A DNA stretch of 64,000 nt, taken from Peptoclostridium litorale DSM 5388 (GTDB lineage Bacteria > Bacillota > Clostridia > Peptostreptococcales > Peptostreptococcaceae). The notes beneath the pieces were generated by a model. That model did not search any database, had not been told where the DNA came from, and was given only the letters and a program-made list of their open reading frames with translations. Below are positions 44,985 through 53,842 of this stretch, in pieces (the first letter of the stretch is position 1; each line of letters opens with the position of its first letter). The translations under genes and the position numbers were made by a program. The stretch is from positions 1-64,000 of the forward strand of contig NZ_FSRH01000010.1 in NCBI RefSeq assembly GCF_900141635.1, read 5' to 3'.

Positions 44985-45809
44985 CTAATCACTTATCCTG
45001 TTGCGGCCTTCGGTCTTTGCCTTATACAGGGCCTCGTCTGCCTTTCCAACCACCTGCTCCACCGTCATTCCATCACAAAATGTGCTTACGCCAAAACTCG
45101 CCGTCAAACTGCCGGCTTGCCCAAATGAGTGGTCTTCTGTTTTTTCCCGCAATGTTTCAGCCAGTATCATTGCTTTTCCAAGTTCAGTGTGTTCGCATAT
45201 TATAAGGAATTCTTCCCCTCCCCATCTGCCTACAACGTCGGTGTTTCGTGTGTTCCTTTTGAGCAGACGGGCCATTTCGCACAGAACCTTGTCTCCAACA
45301 TTGTGTCCGTAAGTGTCATTGACCCTTTTGAAGTGGTCTATATCCATAATCATTATTGAGCATCTTTCCCCGTATCTCTCATAGGATTTCGTCTGCTTCA
45401 AAAGCACCCTGTCAAGCACCATCCTGTTGTAGATTCCAGTGAGCTTGTCCGTTTCAGACAGTGTCTTCAGCTTTGAAATGAGCTTTTTATTTTCCCTGTT
45501 CACCCTTATCCACTGCATTACTGATTCTATGATCCCTGATATGCTTGCGAATGCCTCTTTCCACTCCTTGACAAGCTGTCTTTGGCCTTTAAAGTCAATA
45601 ACCAGGAGTCTTTCTCCTCTTGGCATCAAACTGTCACGTATTTTAATTATCATTGTGTACTCTTCATGCTCCGATAGAGCCGGAAAATCAGTCTCACCTT
45701 TTTTTTCAATGACAAAGACCTTGCTGTCTCTTTCGATTCCACTTTTTTCAATATGGTCTCTTGCAAGTATTATTGTGAGTTTTTTATTTTCATCAATATA
45801 TAACTGCAT
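44985..45809 (-). CDS. Soluble diguanylate cyclase
   Basis: 274 residues: an N-terminal alpha-beta region 1-110 of no recognised family that ends in a helical linker, then GGDEF about 115-274 with GRWGGEEFLII and the inhibitory RNTD site five residues before it. There is no membrane helix. It is the fourth cyclic di-GMP enzyme of the window. No pairing with a neighbour is evident. Confidence 0.9.
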   Translation of the reverse strand: MQLYIDENKKLTIILARDHIEKSGIERDSKVFVIEKKGETDFPALSEHEEYTMIIKIRDSLMPRGERLLVIDFKGQRQLVKEWKEAFASISGIIESVMQWIRVNRENKKLISKLKTLSETDKLTGIYNRMVLDRVLLKQTKSYERYGERCSIMIMDIDHFKRVNDTYGHNVGDKVLCEMARLLKRNTRNTDVVGRWGGEEFLIICEHTELGKAMILAETLREKTEDHSFGQAGSLTASFGVSTFCDGMTVEQVVGKADEALYKAKTEGRNRISD

Positions 45810-45954
45810 TATAACCTTCTATTTAAATAAATACTTGTCATTTAAATCTATTTGCCCAGGTATGTTATATTATTATATCATACCTTAATAAAATCTCCGG
45901 CCTCTATGGCTCATGTATAAATTTTAATCATTGAATAGAAAATTCAAATGCAAA

Positions 45955-45983
45955 GCCGCCACTGACAAAAAATCAGTGGCGGC
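45955..45983 (-). terminator. Terminator of the COG3044 ATPase gene
   Basis: GCCGCCACTGA pairs perfectly with TCAGTGGCGGC around seven bases, 11 bases after the stop codon at 45995. Confidence 0.8.
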
Positions 45984-45994
45984 AATCATTCCTG

Positions 45995-47701
45995 CTATTT
46001 TATTTTCAAATCCCTGAATCTGTTCAAAACGCCGATTATCTCGTGTTTTCTAGGGAGAGCCATATTGCCCGGATGGCCCTTGTACGGTGATAATGCGTCA
46101 AGACCCTTTGACTCCACCTCTCCATAGACCCTCTCCACAACCTGAGTCAGTGTCATTTTGTCATTTGCAATATTTTTCATGATATACTCCATAATAAAGC
46201 AGATTGCGCTTGTCTGGTTAGGGTCTACAAGCTGCTCCATATCCCTTATGTCTATATCAGTATTGTTGTACAATATCTGGTCCGTTCCCCTTGGCTTTAT
46301 CTTTACGCCCTTTCTTCCAAGCGAAAACGAAGACCTTAAAATCGCCCTTCGGGGACTTTCCCCCATTGCAGAGCTTCCCTCGGCTTTCCTCTTGCTGCTT
46401 GCAAAGCTCACTATCTCCCTTGCAGCGCCGGTGACATCTCTTGGAGAATATTCGTCCATCATTATGACATGATCCGCAACCTCGAAGTAGTCGCCAGAAC
46501 CTCCAATTACAAGTATTGTAGACACCCCTTTATTCTCATAAAGGCCCCTTACCCTGTCTATGAATGGAGTTATGGGCTCCTTTTCCTTTTGCACAAGCTG
46601 CTGCATCCTCGCATCCCTTATCATGAAGTTCGTCGCGCTCGTGTCCTCGTCTATGAGAAGAAGTTCAGTCCCTATCTCAAGCGACTCCATTATGTTGGCT
46701 GCCTGGGACGTGCTTCCGCTGGCGTTTTCAGTTGAAAACCTCACAGTGTCCTGCCCTGCAGGGAGGTTGCTTATGAAGGGCGATATGTCCACCTTTTCAA
46801 CACTCCTGCCGTTTTCGGCCTTTATCTTGACCGCAGTGTCCCTTGTGGCAATGTACTCCCTGCCGTCTCCCTCTAAATGGTCATACACTCCAAGTTCAAT
46901 CGCCTGAAGAAGAGTCGACTTTCCATGAAAGCCCCCTCCGACTATGAGTGTAACGCCTTCTGGAATTCCCATTCCCCTTACGGCTCCGCGGTTTGGCAGG
47001 TTTATCTCGATTTCATATTCCCTCGGGCTCTTGAATGGCACCGCTCCCTTTGCCATGGGCCTTTGCGAAACCCCGCTCTCTCGCGGAAGTATGCTTCCGT
47101 TTGCCACGAACGCCGAAAGCTTTCTACTTTTGACTTCCTCTCTCAAAAATTGCTGGTCCTCTGCAAGCCTCACCTGCTCCATGAGCTTCTTTTGGTTTAT
47201 GGATTCAAAAAGCAAAGACGACTTTGCAATCTGAGGAATTGCTTCCGTCAGAAGCCTTCTGGCTTCAGCTGCAAGAACCCTCCTTCCCGCAGCCGGAAGG
47301 CCCACCTCTAGCCTTGCTTCGACCATGTCCTTGTCTATAACCACATAGTTTCTCTCTATTATCTCCTGACCGCAGTGTCCTATTGAAAGAAGGCCGCTTT
47401 TGCCCGATCCTCCTACGCGATCGTACAGCCTGTATATGTTCCTTGCAACAGTCCTGCTCAAGAAGTCGACTGTAGCCCTCCTCCTGCAAGGCGTGTCGTA
47501 AGCACCAGTTGGGAATCCCGCCTTTGATGCCGGTATTCTCACGCGCACCCTCGACGGCGATGCGAAAGGGTCTCCCTGGACATAGTCTATATGCAAGACT
47601 CCATCACCAAACCCATACTCTCCCTTCAGGTCCTTGTAAGCCTTATATCCCCTGCCGTCAATACTGTTCAATATTTTTTCGAGCTCCTGAAAAGACTTCA
47701 A
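45995..47701 (-). CDS. ABC-class ATPase of the COG3044 type
   Basis: 568 residues starting at TTG 47701 (GGAGG 7 bases upstream). The nucleotide site is VTLIVGGGFHGKSTLLQAIE, an atypical Walker A (GGGFHGKST), followed by LLLIDEDTSATNFMIRD as Walker B with signature-like SGSTSQAAN before it. This arrangement is that of the widespread but poorly understood predicted ATPases of the ABC class; there is no membrane part. RNA-related function has been proposed for a eukaryotic relative. It lies 98 bases after the MFS gene on the same strand and may be cotranscribed with it. Confidence 0.88.
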   Translation of the reverse strand: MKSFQELEKILNSIDGRGYKAYKDLKGEYGFGDGVLHIDYVQGDPFASPSRVRVRIPASKAGFPTGAYDTPCRRRATVDFLSRTVARNIYRLYDRVGGSGKSGLLSIGHCGQEIIERNYVVIDKDMVEARLEVGLPAAGRRVLAAEARRLLTEAIPQIAKSSLLFESINQKKLMEQVRLAEDQQFLREEVKSRKLSAFVANGSILPRESGVSQRPMAKGAVPFKSPREYEIEINLPNRGAVRGMGIPEGVTLIVGGGFHGKSTLLQAIELGVYDHLEGDGREYIATRDTAVKIKAENGRSVEKVDISPFISNLPAGQDTVRFSTENASGSTSQAANIMESLEIGTELLLIDEDTSATNFMIRDARMQQLVQKEKEPITPFIDRVRGLYENKGVSTILVIGGSGDYFEVADHVIMMDEYSPRDVTGAAREIVSFASSKRKAEGSSAMGESPRRAILRSSFSLGRKGVKIKPRGTDQILYNNTDIDIRDMEQLVDPNQTSAICFIMEYIMKNIANDKMTLTQVVERVYGEVESKGLDALSPYKGHPGNMALPRKHEIIGVLNRFRDLKIK

Positions 47702-47799
47702 ATCAAATCCTCCTTTTGCACAGTTGCATTTATATATCCTGTAAATATAATTTTATAACAAATCATTTCATTTTGCCCCACAGCAAGGCTTACTTCCTC

Positions 47800-49038
47800 C
47801 TACTTTTTCGCCATCCCATCTGCTGCAAATTCCGGGCTCTCTTTTACCCTGCCGGCAACATAGAGGTTTACAAGTGAAAGCGACGCCGCCAGGAAAAATA
47901 TATACTGGGGACCAAATCGGCTCCACACTATACCTCCAATATATGCGCAAATTATAGAGACTATGTGGTCAAGGCTAAGGCCCAGCGAAAGCGTAGGAGT
48001 TATGTCAAGAGGGCTCACAGCTATAGACCTTAGGTATATTGTCCTTATCATCCCCATCTGGGTGGACATCTGGTCAAATACGAACAGCGCATAGGCTGCC
48101 AGCACCGGCAATCCTGCAGTTGCAAGCCTTCCCCCTGCAAATCCGGCGCTCAGCATCCCATACGCAAGGTATACTACGATGAAAGAGAGCGCATCGGCAT
48201 AGAGAAGCTTTTTGATGCCAAACCTGTCGAGCCATCTTCCCACTGCCGGTATGAAGAATATTCCTATGAAAGCCCCCACTATGCTCAAAACCGCAAGTGT
48301 GTCGGCCTTCTTGCTCAAAAGGTCTATGAGCACCCACGGCCCGTAAACCAGCATTATCTGCTTTTGAACGCCCCACATTACAACAAGAATGTAGTAATAC
48401 CTGTATTCCTTCCTGAATACGAAATTCACCCTCTTGCTGCTCTTTATAGGCTGCCCTATTACCCTTTCGAGCGTTAGCAGCAAAACAAGCACCAAAGCTA
48501 GTATGCACGCCGCAATTATGAATATCCACTTTATGTCGCTTGTAAAGCTGAAAAATCCAGTTCTGAATCCAGCGAACACAAGCACCCCGGCAACCATTGT
48601 AAAACCCGTGGAAACTCCCTTGTACTGCCCCATCTTGCGTCCTATGCTCTCGTCCCCTATAAGCGACATTCCTATGCTGTCCTGAAGGGGCATGAACATG
48701 TGCATTCCCGCTGAGTTTATGAATATGAAAACAAGCATCACCGCAAATGTCGGAGTCACAAACCCTAGCGCTCCTATGCCTATTATGCTCAAAAGCTGCG
48801 CCACCATGGCGATTCTTATGTCCGAAAACATTGAAAGCGACGCAAGAATCAGTATTACAATGACCCCAGGCATCTCCCTTGGAAACTCTATAAGTCCCCT
48901 TTGGTAGGCAGTGACATTATAGGCATCCTTGAAGTAGTTTGAAATCACATTGTTGCTGAGCCCAAGCCCCAGCGCTGCAAGTGCTATAATCAAAAAATAA
49001 ATATGCTGGGCCCTTTTTATATTTTCCCTTTTAAGCAT
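47800..49038 (-). CDS. MFS transporter
   Basis: 412 residues with about 12 membrane helices, in two halves joined near 195-215 by a basic loop (ERVIGQPIKSSKRVNF). The first-half loop ESIGRKMGQYKG and second-half GRWLDRFGIKKLLYAD fit MFS A-motif-like positions. The substrate cannot be told. It lies 48 bases after the racemase gene, which suggests a possible link with amino acid uptake or release (inference). Confidence 0.85.
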   Translation of the reverse strand: MLKRENIKRAQHIYFLIIALAALGLGLSNNVISNYFKDAYNVTAYQRGLIEFPREMPGVIVILILASLSMFSDIRIAMVAQLLSIIGIGALGFVTPTFAVMLVFIFINSAGMHMFMPLQDSIGMSLIGDESIGRKMGQYKGVSTGFTMVAGVLVFAGFRTGFFSFTSDIKWIFIIAACILALVLVLLLTLERVIGQPIKSSKRVNFVFRKEYRYYYILVVMWGVQKQIMLVYGPWVLIDLLSKKADTLAVLSIVGAFIGIFFIPAVGRWLDRFGIKKLLYADALSFIVVYLAYGMLSAGFAGGRLATAGLPVLAAYALFVFDQMSTQMGMIRTIYLRSIAVSPLDITPTLSLGLSLDHIVSIICAYIGGIVWSRFGPQYIFFLAASLSLVNLYVAGRVKESPEFAADGMAKK

Positions 49039-49086
49039 TGTGTATGTCCTCTCTTTGCTTGCTGGAACTTTCCATGCACGCAGATT

Positions 49087-49746
49087 TTATTTTCTTCCAG
49101 CCACTATCATATCACACATGGCCTGCGATGGGTCTATCACCTTTACATTCGAAATTTTTTCCACTTCGCTTTTTATGTATGAAAAATGGGTGCAGCCGAG
49201 TATCACCGCCTGGGCCCCTATTTTCTCGTAAAATCCCATTACATTTTCAAGTAGAAAATCGTCTGCTATGTCGCCTGCGCTCTTTTGAGATTCTATCGCC
49301 TGAACCAAAGGAAGCACCCCTATCCCCACTACATCGCAGCCTGGATTCACCCCCTGTATGGTCCTTTCAATTCCTGCACAGCTTTGGTTGTTTGCCGCCA
49401 TGACCCCTAGAATCTCGTATTCCCCCGCGATGTTCCTGTATACGTCAAGAGGGGTCACCACCATTATGTCCTCTCTGCGGGATATAACATCCATGTCTAC
49501 GGCTGCGCTGAGCGAATTGCAGTATACCATTACGGCGCTCGCCCCTCGGCCTTTCGCTCTTCTTACAATTAAAGCGACTTCATTTGAAAGCTCTTTAGGC
49601 GAAAGAATCTGAAGCCTCGACTGCTCCTGTGGTGATGAAGACACCGGATAGGCCTTTGCCTCAATCCCCCTTGCCCTTAAAAAATCAACACCCATTTTGC
49701 TGTCTACGGGAGTTCCCGCAATTACCCCTACACTTATCTCTTTCAA
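49087..49746 (-). CDS. Aspartate/glutamate racemase family protein
   Basis: 219 residues from TTG 49746, chosen for the GGGGGA site 7 bases upstream; the longest frame (49926) begins with 60 residues that do not look like the fold. The two catalytic Cys are C76 (VYCNSLSAA) and C185 (ILGCTHFSYI), the pair that acts as acid and base in cofactor-free racemases. The N-terminus VGVIAGTPVDSKMGVDFL is the usual phosphate or carboxylate-binding start. Asp, Glu, hydantoin or maleate substrates are all possible. It is first in a row with the MFS gene. Confidence 0.88.
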   Translation of the reverse strand: MKEISVGVIAGTPVDSKMGVDFLRARGIEAKAYPVSSSPQEQSRLQILSPKELSNEVALIVRRAKGRGASAVMVYCNSLSAAVDMDVISRREDIMVVTPLDVYRNIAGEYEILGVMAANNQSCAGIERTIQGVNPGCDVVGIGVLPLVQAIESQKSAGDIADDFLLENVMGFYEKIGAQAVILGCTHFSYIKSEVEKISNVKVIDPSQAMCDMIVAGRK

Positions 49747-50140
49747 TGCTATTCCCCCAGTCCTTATGTATGTTTGTGTTTTGCATCCAACTATGTAGTC
49801 ATTATTATACAGTTTTTGAAAATACATGCCAAGCATATAGATTTTTTTCATATAAATTTCAATTCCCGGTTCCAGCAGCCTCAATTTCATGCAGATATTT
49901 TGCGCACCAAAGTGAAGCCTTAACATATCTTAAGAATTCACTAAGGCTATCCATATATTCGGCTGGTAGTGCTGATAGTATTGTTGTCAAAGTTAATACC
50001 TCATTTTTTATTATTTTCCAACACATCTCATTCTTTGACATTTCAACCATTTGATTTTAAACTGTATTTAGCTGAAGAATTCAACTAATGCGGCCAGCTG
50101 TTTTAGATAGTGCTCAAAACAAATTACAGGGGGGATTAAC

Positions 50141-51160
50141 ATGTACAGTTTTAAAAACGACTACAGCGAAGGGGCTCATCCAAGAATACTAAACGCGCTT
50201 ATGGAATCAAACATGGTCCAGGAAGAGGGCTATGGCTACGACAGGCATACTCAAAACGCAATTTCCAAAATAAAAGACATGATAGGGAACCAGGACATAG
50301 ACGTTCACCTCATAGCCGGCGGTACCCAGACAAACCTCACTGCAATAGGGGCATTCTTGAGGCCCCACGAGGCGTGCGTATGCGTACATACCGGGCACAT
50401 AGCAGTTCATGAGACAGGGGCAATAGAATGCACGGGCCACAAGGTGATAACAGTGGACTCACCCGATGGAAAAATAACCACCGGAAAAATACAGGATGTT
50501 TTAAATGCCCATACAGACGAACACTGCGTAAAGCCCAAGCTGGTATACATTTCAAATCCAACGGAACTTGGCACAATATACACAAAATCCGAGCTTGAAT
50601 GCATAAGCGAGTTTTGCAAATCAAAAGGCCTTATTCTGTATGCAGACGGAGCAAGACTCGGCTGTGCAATTTGCGCAAAGGAGTCTGGGGTTACGCTTTC
50701 TGACATGTGCCGTCTTACAGATGCATTTTTCATAGGCGCAACAAAAAATGGAGCTCTTCTGGGGGAGGCCCTGGTAATTAAAAATGAGGTTCTCAAGGAA
50801 GATTTCAGATACCACATAAAGCAAAGGGGGGCTTTGCTTGCCAAGGGAAGGCTTTTGGGAATACAGTTTGAAGAGCTTTTCAATGACGGGCTCTATTTCG
50901 AACTTGCAAGCCACGCAAACGAAATGGCAAGGCTCTTGGAGGGCGGTCTTAAAGATGCAGGTTGCGGCTTTTTGGTAGACTCCCCAACAAACCAGATATT
51001 CCCAATACTCGAAAACAACCTCATAGAAAAACTCGAAAAGAAATTCAGATTTTATTCATGGGAAAAAGTGGACGATAATCGCTCCGCCATAAGGCTTGTG
51101 ACTTCATGGGCAACCCCAAAAGATGCCGTGCTCGAATTCATAAGAGAGATTCAATCGTAA
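50141..51160 (+). CDS. ltaE: Low-specificity threonine aldolase
   Basis: 339-residue PLP enzyme that splits threonine or allo-threonine to glycine and acetaldehyde, fitting a glycine-using anaerobe. The PLP lysine is K202 (FFIGATKNGALLGEA), the cofactor Asp is in LILYADGARLG (168-174) and the N-terminal FKNDYSEGAHPRIL matches the family. GGGGG lies 7 bases before the start. It is divergent from the racemase operon. The 394 bases between them (49747-50140) contain no gene I can support. Confidence 0.93.
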   Translation: MYSFKNDYSEGAHPRILNALMESNMVQEEGYGYDRHTQNAISKIKDMIGNQDIDVHLIAGGTQTNLTAIGAFLRPHEACVCVHTGHIAVHETGAIECTGHKVITVDSPDGKITTGKIQDVLNAHTDEHCVKPKLVYISNPTELGTIYTKSELECISEFCKSKGLILYADGARLGCAICAKESGVTLSDMCRLTDAFFIGATKNGALLGEALVIKNEVLKEDFRYHIKQRGALLAKGRLLGIQFEELFNDGLYFELASHANEMARLLEGGLKDAGCGFLVDSPTNQIFPILENNLIEKLEKKFRFYSWEKVDDNRSAIRLVTSWATPKDAVLEFIREIQS

Positions 51161-51364
51161 AAAATATATATTTTCAGATTTAAAGGCAAACTGGGCCCAT
51201 TCATCACATACCAAAAAACATACAGTTCTCCACTGGGCAATGCCACATATGATGAATATGTCTGGAAAGAAAGTGGCATAGTTTATAGAGCCAAGTTCAC
51301 ACTTGACATAGATGAGAAGGAAAAAATACTTGAGGCTCTTATAAAAGAAACCCCTTATGATTAA
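51161..51364 (+). pseudogene. Startless open piece after ltaE, likely gene remnant
   Basis: Directly after and in frame with the ltaE stop codon, 67 codons stay open to TAA 51364 and read like protein (FRFKGKLGPFITYQK, later SSPLGNATYDEYVWKESG and KEKILEALIKETPYD). There is no start codon with a ribosome site. It looks like the C-terminal tail of a lost gene. No family is recognised. The rest up to 51492 contains only the next gene's leader. Confidence 0.45.
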
Positions 51365-51492
51365 CCCTTATTGTTTCTATTTCCCGGGAAACATCAGTTT
51401 ATTACACAACTATATGCACTCCATTTGTAAAAAAAGGACTTTCATGGTAAAATATAGCGTGTATTCTCATATCATACAAGGAGGTGGAGTCT

Positions 51493-51723
51493 GTGTTTCA
51501 ATTTGATATTTCTCAATTCATGCATCTTTTCATGATTTTGACAATCATATTTTTTGTAACATATTCGACTGTCCATCTTTTTGAATATTTCAGGCAAAAA
51601 AACGGCATAGAGGCAAAGTCCGCCCGCTTAAGGAATATAGTTCAAATATTGTCTGAAATGCAAATATCAGATTATGATCCGTACCATAAGTACCGGGTAT
51701 GGATATATACCAGTTTAGGTTAA
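51493..51723 (+). CDS. Small single-pass membrane protein upstream of a YidC paralogue
   Basis: 76 residues from GTG 51493, with AAGGAGG 8 bases upstream. Membrane helix about 10-32 (MHLFMILTIIFFVTYSTVHLF), then a cytosolic basic part (RQKNGIEAKSARLRNI) and the end DYDPYHKYRVWIYTSLG. It lies 56 bases before the YidC/Oxa1 gene, so it may be expressed with it and could be a client or partner. No family is recognised. Confidence 0.6.
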   Translation: MFQFDISQFMHLFMILTIIFFVTYSTVHLFEYFRQKNGIEAKSARLRNIVQILSEMQISDYDPYHKYRVWIYTSLG

Positions 51724-51779
51724 TTAAAGACAGTCTTTCAGCTTGATTTTTAAAATACAAAATAAGGAGACTGGCTAAC

Positions 51780-52439
51780 ATGACTGTCATTTTTAACTTT
51801 TTAAACGGATTTTTGAGTAATATAAACCTGCTTACAGGCGACTGGGGAATTTCAATAATAGTTCTTACAGCCATAGTCAAAATTGCAATGGTACCCCTTT
51901 CAATAAATCAAAAGAAAAGCTCTGCCCAGCAAAAGGCCATGGCCGAAAAAATGGATGAGTTAAAGAAAAAATACGAAGGCGAGAAGGAAAATCTGCAAGA
52001 TGAAATGGCAAAGCTTTCTATGGAAGGTGCTGGCAGCCTGCTAGGTATTTTTGCATCCCTTGTTCAGATTCCGGTTATGTACACCCTCTACAGGGTTTTT
52101 TCCTCAATGCCGGCGGAAATCGGGAGCGCCATAGTCCCCTGGGTTGCAAGCATAAGGCTTAATGACCCTTATTACATTGTTCCAATACTGTCAGCAGGAG
52201 TTCAGCTTCTGCCTGGAATAGCCGCAAGTATTGGTCTTTTGAAAAATTCAGGCAGGCCTAAAATGTCACCTGCCGCAATGATTGTTCCGGCTGCAGTAAG
52301 TATACTGTTTCTGGCAAAGGCACCTGTAACCATAGGCATATACTGGATAACCTCAGGATTTTTAGGATTTCTGGAGCAGCTCATATTTTCTCTGGTTGAA
52401 AAAAAGTCGGAAAACACAGCAGGTGGTTTGGCGAATTAA
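51780..52439 (+). CDS. YidC/Oxa1-type membrane protein insertase paralogue
   Basis: 219 residues with about five helices and the Oxa1 core: DWGISIIVLTAIVKIAMVPL near 22-41, a cytosolic coiled hairpin rich in Lys and Glu (about 42-80, KMDELKKKYEGEKENLQ), QIPVMYTLYRVF, then two C-terminal helices ending YWITSGFLGFLEQLIF. No lipoprotein Cys is present at the start. It is far from rnpA/rpmH, so it is probably a second, specialised insertase. A long terminator follows. Confidence 0.85.
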   Translation: MTVIFNFLNGFLSNINLLTGDWGISIIVLTAIVKIAMVPLSINQKKSSAQQKAMAEKMDELKKKYEGEKENLQDEMAKLSMEGAGSLLGIFASLVQIPVMYTLYRVFSSMPAEIGSAIVPWVASIRLNDPYYIVPILSAGVQLLPGIAASIGLLKNSGRPKMSPAAMIVPAAVSILFLAKAPVTIGIYWITSGFLGFLEQLIFSLVEKKSENTAGGLAN

Positions 52440-52468
52440 CAGCTTGAAAGATGCAGCATATAATATGC

Positions 52469-52512
52469 AAAGGGTGAGGGTTTGAATGTTCACATTCAAA
52501 CCCTCACCCTTT
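52469..52512. terminator. Bidirectional terminator
   Basis: AAAGGGTGAGGGTTTGAATG is exactly complementary to the arm ending at 52512, around TTCA. It separates the YidC paralogue from the convergent YpeB gene. Confidence 0.93.
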
Positions 52513-52519
52513 ATCTGTC

Positions 52520-53842
52520 TTATCTGCTCATTTCACCGCCCACCCTGTTAAAATACAAGTTCTCGCTCTTTTTAAAGTCCACTTTTTCTCCGGTGTCCGC
52601 GTCAAAAATAAGGGTGTACAGCTCTTCGCCGAATCTGACAAAAACCCTGTACTGAAGCTGTCCGTTAATGTCTCTCACAGTCAACACCCTCTCCGCATCG
52701 TTTCCTTTCAAGCTGGAGCGGATATCCTCTTTTGAAACGCCGGCTTCAGGCATTTCCATTCCAATCCTGCCAAACGGGTCAGATATGTACAGCTCATTAA
52801 GAGCCCCGGATGAATTTATTGAAATTCCAGCCGCATGGGATTCATCGTACACATCGCCTCTTTGGCTTATGAAACTGTATTCTATTCTGTCGATCTCATC
52901 ATCACTTTCCCACTTTTCCCTGCCATAAAGCACATAGCCTTCAGGTACGAAAATGTCCATAATCTCCCTTGCCTTTTTGTCCAAATCCTCATCTTTAAGC
53001 CCTTCTATAAAAACCTGGCTCCTTTTGTACATGCTAAGGCTTCCGCTATTTTTGTCTATGCTTATGCTGTACATGTCTTCGTCCCGTCCATCATCCCACG
53101 AGTTGTAAAACTCATATTCAGGCTCCCCGGGGCTGCCGACATTTTCAATCGCCGGCTTTTCACCAAACAGTTTTTCAAGCACATCCGCCGCCATTTCTTC
53201 TGCCTGCTTCTCGCTTATGTTGAACTCTTCATCCATGCCATTTCCTTTCATTCCCCCGTCTTCATAATAGGGTCTGTATCTCGTCATATCCCTGTATTCC
53301 TGCTCGCTTGCCATTTTATTTGCCCTGGAAATAAACTCCCTGTACACCTTTTTGATTGTAGCCCCGTCCCTTTTAAAATCGTATTCGTCGGTTTTGTTTT
53401 CACTTAGTATCTCGCCATATGACTCTATAAGCCTTCTGTTGTAGCTGTGCGCGCTTTCAAGGTACTCCTCGTCCTCTTTGCTCAGCTCACCCTTTTGCCT
53501 TATGGCGTCCATGGTCCATCTAATATCCCATATGTCATCCCAGTCGAAAGCCCCCTTTTGCATGTTGAATTCGGTTTCTATCTCGTCGTCAAACCGTGCA
53601 AGACTGAATATGTGGTCTGTGTATACCCTGCATTTTTCTTCAATATCCTGCTCCATGTATATCCCAAACAGGGCCTTGTTCATCTCCTTCATTTCCTCGA
53701 CCGCCTCTTCAAGGTCCCTGTCCACCCTGCCATAAAAATATGATTTTGAGCTGCGGTTTTGCATTGCAGACCCGGCCAAAAGCAGAGCCAGCGCAATTAC
53801 GGCGACTTGGAGCATCACTTTATTCGAAAACATGCTATTCAC
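52520..53842 (-). CDS. ypeB: YpeB-like germination protein with PepSY-type repeats
   Basis: 440 residues from GTG 53842 (GGAGG 8 bases upstream). Membrane helix near 8-26 (VMLQVAVIALALLLAGSAM), helical region about 30-190, then three C-terminal PepSY-like units: ISEKQAEEMAADVLEKL, DMYSISIDKNSGSL, then KKAREIMDIFVPEGY and FVRFGEELYTLIFDADTGE at the end. This layout is that of YpeB, which in Bacillus stabilises the cortex lytic enzyme SleB during germination. No sleB is adjacent. The gene overlaps the preceding membrane-protein gene by 8 bases, so they are coupled. Confidence 0.75.
   Translation of the reverse strand: MNSMFSNKVMLQVAVIALALLLAGSAMQNRSSKSYFYGRVDRDLEEAVEEMKEMNKALFGIYMEQDIEEKCRVYTDHIFSLARFDDEIETEFNMQKGAFDWDDIWDIRWTMDAIRQKGELSKEDEEYLESAHSYNRRLIESYGEILSENKTDEYDFKRDGATIKKVYREFISRANKMASEQEYRDMTRYRPYYEDGGMKGNGMDEEFNISEKQAEEMAADVLEKLFGEKPAIENVGSPGEPEYEFYNSWDDGRDEDMYSISIDKNSGSLSMYKRSQVFIEGLKDEDLDKKAREIMDIFVPEGYVLYGREKWESDDEIDRIEYSFISQRGDVYDESHAAGISINSSGALNELYISDPFGRIGMEMPEAGVSKEDIRSSLKGNDAERVLTVRDINGQLQYRVFVRFGEELYTLIFDADTGEKVDFKKSENLYFNRVGGEMSR

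Noticed and set aside
49859-50050. 63-residue minus-strand frame upstream of the racemase gene
   Set aside because: Looks moderately protein-like but has no ribosome site and overlaps the racemase leader; left out for lack of support.
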